Source: Telluria beijingensis (lineage in GTDB: Bacteria; Pseudomonadota; Gammaproteobacteria; Burkholderiales; Burkholderiaceae_D). Taken from it: a DNA stretch of 64,000 nt. Positions 61,952 to 64,000 of this stretch are shown here, in pieces. The DNA lies in NCBI RefSeq assembly GCF_030770395.1, contig NZ_CP132480.1:4799277-4863276 (forward strand). The letters run 5' to 3'. The position numbers and the translations under genes are program-made. The notes beneath the pieces are model-generated. The model searched no databases. It worked only from the letters and a program-made list of their open reading frames with translations, and was not told the DNA's origin. Position 1 is the first letter of the stretch; each line of letters opens with the position of its first letter.

Positions 61952-61992
61952 TGTGATCGGCATCACATATTTCGAAGGTTATGCCTCATAAT
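61952..61992 (+). promoter_or_regulatory. Perfect CRP-type site and -10 box upstream of the type I exporter
   Basis: TGTGATCGGCATCACA (61952-61967) is a perfect TGTGA-N6-TCACA palindrome. CATAAT (61987-61992) begins 19 bp later, close to class II spacing. The exporter gene starts about 50 bp beyond the predicted transcript start. Confidence 0.75.
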
Positions 61993-62048
61993 GGCGTGCC
62001 GAGCTCGCTAACAGCCTGCTTCGACGGCGAACCGCGACACGCCACCGA

Positions 62049-63926
62049 ATGTCGTTTCCAGTCTTAGATATGAAAAATAACTTCTCCAAGCCGAAGAACG
62101 AAATCACCGAGGCGTTGCAGATCTTCAAGAAGACCTTCATCACCATCGGCGTGTTCAGCGCGATCACGAATATGCTGGCGTTGGTCCCGTCGCTGTACAT
62201 GATGCAGGTCTACGACCGCGTCTTGGCCAGCCAGAACGAGCTGACCCTTGCCATGCTGACGGTCCTGATGCTAGGCGCCTACCTCATGCTGGCTTCGCTC
62301 GAAATGATCCGCTCCTTCGTGCTGGTGCGCGTCGGCAACCGCTTCGACATGATGATGAACAAGCGCGTGTACACGGCGGCTTTCCAGCAGAACCTGAAGA
62401 CCTCGGGCGCCAACGCCGGCCAGGCGATGTCCGACCTGACCAACGTGCGCCAGTTCCTGACCGGCAATGCGCTGTTCGCCTTCTTCGACGCGCCGTGGTT
62501 CCCGATTTACCTGGCGATCATCTTCTTCTTCCAGGTACCGCTGGGCTTCTTCGCCCTGGGCGGTACCCTGGTCCTGATCGTGCTGGCCGTGGTCAACGAA
62601 CGCATCACTCGCAAGCCGCTGGCCGAAGCCAACGCGCTGTCGGTCGAAGCCAACACGATGGCTACCAACAACCTGCGCAATGCCGAGGTCATCGAATCGA
62701 TGGGCATGCTGCCCAACCTGATGAGCCGCTGGTTCAAGGTCCACAGCAAGTTCCTGGGCCTGCAGGCCAATGCCAGCAACAAGGCTGGCATGATCAATGC
62801 CGGCACCAAGTTCACCCAGCTGTCGCTGCAATCGCTGGTGCTCGGCCTCGGCGCGCTGCTGGTCATCGAACACAAGATGTCGGCCGGCATGATGATCGCG
62901 GCCTCGATCCTGGTCGGCCGCGCCATGCAGCCGGTGCAGCAGGTAATCGGCGCCTGGAAGAGCGTGGGCAGCACCCGCAGCGCCTATGGCCGCCTGGTCG
63001 CGATCCTGGAAGCGAATCCGAAGCGCGAAACCGGCATGTCGCTGCCCAAGCCGCGCGGCGCCCTGACGGTCGAAGGCGTTACCGCCTCGCCGCCGGGCGT
63101 CAAGGCGCCGGTGGTGCGCAACGTCAGCTTCGGCCTCGAGCCAGGCGACGTGCTGGGGGTGGTGGGTCCGAGCGGTTCGGGCAAGTCGACCCTGGCGCGC
63201 CTGCTGATCGGCATCTGGCCGGCAATGATGGGCAAGGTGCGCCTGGACGGCGCCGACATCTATCAATGGAACAAGGCCGAGCTCGGCCCGCACATCGGCT
63301 ACCTGCCGCAGTCGATCGAGTTGTTCGCCGGCACCGTGTCCGAGAACATCGCGCGCTTCGGCGACGTCGATGCTGAAAAAGTGGTGACCGCCGCCCAGCG
63401 CGCCGGCGTGCACGAGATGATCCTGCACCTGCCGGAAGGCTACGACACCAAGCTGGGCGACGGCGGCGCAGGCCTGTCCGGCGGCCAGCGCCAGCGCCTG
63501 GCGCTGGCCCGCGCCATGTACGACGATCCGGCGCTGATCGTGCTCGACGAGCCGAATTCCAACCTCGACGAAGTCGGCGAAGCCGCCCTGGTGAAGGCCG
63601 TGCTCGAGCTGCGCCAGCGCGGCAAGACGATCGTGCTGATCACCCACCGCCAGGCGGCGCTGAACGCGACCACCAAGCTGCTCATGATGCGCGACGGCGC
63701 GGTGGCGGCCTTCGGCCCGACCCAGAAGGTGCTGGAAGCGATCAACGAAGCCAACCAGAAACAGATCCAGGCGCAGAAGGCGGCGCTCGCGGCCAAGGGC
63801 CAGGCGATGCTGGCCAAGCAGCAGGCCCAGGCGCAGGCTAAACCACAGCCACAGCCACAGCCACCGGCGCCGGCGCCGGAAGCGCAGGGCAACGATACTT
63901 CCGCGACCACGGAACAGGGACAGTAA
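62049..63926 (+). CDS. Type I secretion system permease/ATPase
   Basis: A 625-residue ABC exporter of the PrtD/HlyB-like type without a peptidase domain. Six membrane helices lie in residues 25-310; SLYMMQVYDRVLASQNELTL is characteristic of the PrtD class. The ATPase domain has Walker A GPSGSGKSTLARLL (about 375), signature LSGGQRQRLALARAM, Walker B LIVLDEPNSNLD and switch His in LITHR. The C-terminus is a Gln/Ala/Pro-rich tail. It drives one-step export of C-terminally signalled proteins, most likely the DUF4214 protein just upstream. No clear ribosome binding site; ATG 62070 is an alternative start. A HlyD-type gene begins 5 bp after its stop. Confidence 0.92.
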   Translation: MSFPVLDMKNNFSKPKNEITEALQIFKKTFITIGVFSAITNMLALVPSLYMMQVYDRVLASQNELTLAMLTVLMLGAYLMLASLEMIRSFVLVRVGNRFDMMMNKRVYTAAFQQNLKTSGANAGQAMSDLTNVRQFLTGNALFAFFDAPWFPIYLAIIFFFQVPLGFFALGGTLVLIVLAVVNERITRKPLAEANALSVEANTMATNNLRNAEVIESMGMLPNLMSRWFKVHSKFLGLQANASNKAGMINAGTKFTQLSLQSLVLGLGALLVIEHKMSAGMMIAASILVGRAMQPVQQVIGAWKSVGSTRSAYGRLVAILEANPKRETGMSLPKPRGALTVEGVTASPPGVKAPVVRNVSFGLEPGDVLGVVGPSGSGKSTLARLLIGIWPAMMGKVRLDGADIYQWNKAELGPHIGYLPQSIELFAGTVSENIARFGDVDAEKVVTAAQRAGVHEMILHLPEGYDTKLGDGGAGLSGGQRQRLALARAMYDDPALIVLDEPNSNLDEVGEAALVKAVLELRQRGKTIVLITHRQAALNATTKLLMMRDGAVAAFGPTQKVLEAINEANQKQIQAQKAALAAKGQAMLAKQQAQAQAKPQPQPQPPAPAPEAQGNDTSATTEQGQ

Positions 63927-63930
63927 AAAC

Positions 63931-64000
63931 ATGCAACTCGTAAAGAAACAGGAACAAGCGTCGGAGGTTATCTCCCACGTCGTCGAGCCGGTCGACGTCG
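63931..64000 (+). CDS. Type I secretion periplasmic adaptor (HlyD family), 5' end only
   Basis: The window ends 23 codons into this gene (MQLVKKQEQASEVISHVVEP...). The gene position directly behind the ABC exporter and the charged N-terminus with VISHVVEPVDV fit the HlyD/PrtE adaptor that links the exporter to TolC. The identification rests mainly on context because most of the gene is outside the window. Confidence 0.65.
   Translation, partial: MQLVKKQEQASEVISHVVEPVDV

Noticed and set aside
59840..61966. A 708-codon minus-strand frame opposite the DUF4214 gene
   Set aside because: It is antisense to a gene with a good ribosome binding site, promoter and terminator, and its product shows no recognisable domain.

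Overview
The window is one stretch of a high-GC chromosome, most likely from an Oxalobacteraceae member such as Massilia (order Burkholderiales). This is inferred from gene families and codon style: DUF4214 proteins with a type I exporter, FecR plus CHASE2 cyclase, a LOV hybrid kinase, a MipA/OmpV protein and many two-component systems. No rRNA, prophage or CRISPR array is visible. The one tRNA trace is a broken tRNA-Ser.

Layout. 1-9,000: an exported alpha/beta hydrolase, a Kelch protein and a 2231-residue RTX/DUF4214 giant. 9,000-16,300: a small ferredoxin, two cell-wall enzymes (L,D-transpeptidase, M23 peptidase), an M4 metalloprotease, a zinc alcohol dehydrogenase with a His-rich partner, and a YpfJ-type metallopeptidase. 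16,300-19,800: a class I methyltransferase, two stacked winged-helix regulators and a NarL-type regulator. 19,800-20,750: a gene-free patch of nested inverted repeats that also holds the tRNA-Ser remnant. 20,750-27,000: a CHASE/PAS histidine kinase, a LON-domain protein, an orphan anti-sigma-like protein and a RhlE-type helicase. 27,100-34,400: a mipA-regulator-kinase operon facing a two-gene RND efflux operon. 34,400-38,140: an acyltransferase with an SGNH domain and a LOV hybrid histidine kinase. 38,260-51,930: one tightly overlapped ten-gene minus-strand operon for an ABC-transporter-exported surface polysaccharide. It encodes Wzm, Wzt, an FkbM methyltransferase, a double GT4, a HAD-UbiA fusion resembling decaprenyl-phosphate phosphoribosyltransferase, two GT-C-like membrane proteins, a GT2 and two GtrA proteins. 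52,100-64,000: a CRP-like regulator, VanZ, an acyltransferase, a TPR/beta-barrel protein, a CHASE2 adenylate/guanylate cyclase, a FecR protein, an acidic Ala-rich DUF4214 protein and its type I secretion genes.

The strongest candidate system is at the right end. Three sites fit the CRP consensus TGTGA-N6-TCACA, two perfectly and one with a single mismatch. They lie upstream of fecR, the DUF4214 gene and the type I exporter gene. Each is followed 19-22 bp later by a good -10 hexamer, the class II CRP-activated geometry. The window also encodes a class III cyclase and a CRP-family protein that keeps the cyclic-nucleotide contacts and the recognition-helix residues R-E-T-V-x-R. This suggests a local cyclic-nucleotide circuit controlling export of an abundant surface or secreted protein.

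Other points: a dense cluster of TAGGGTCAGAGTAGAATT repeats, two genes whose C-termini are written by dispersed palindromic repeats, and a perfect 12-bp inverted repeat in the mipA/RND divergent region. All functions rest on reading motifs and context; no database search was run.
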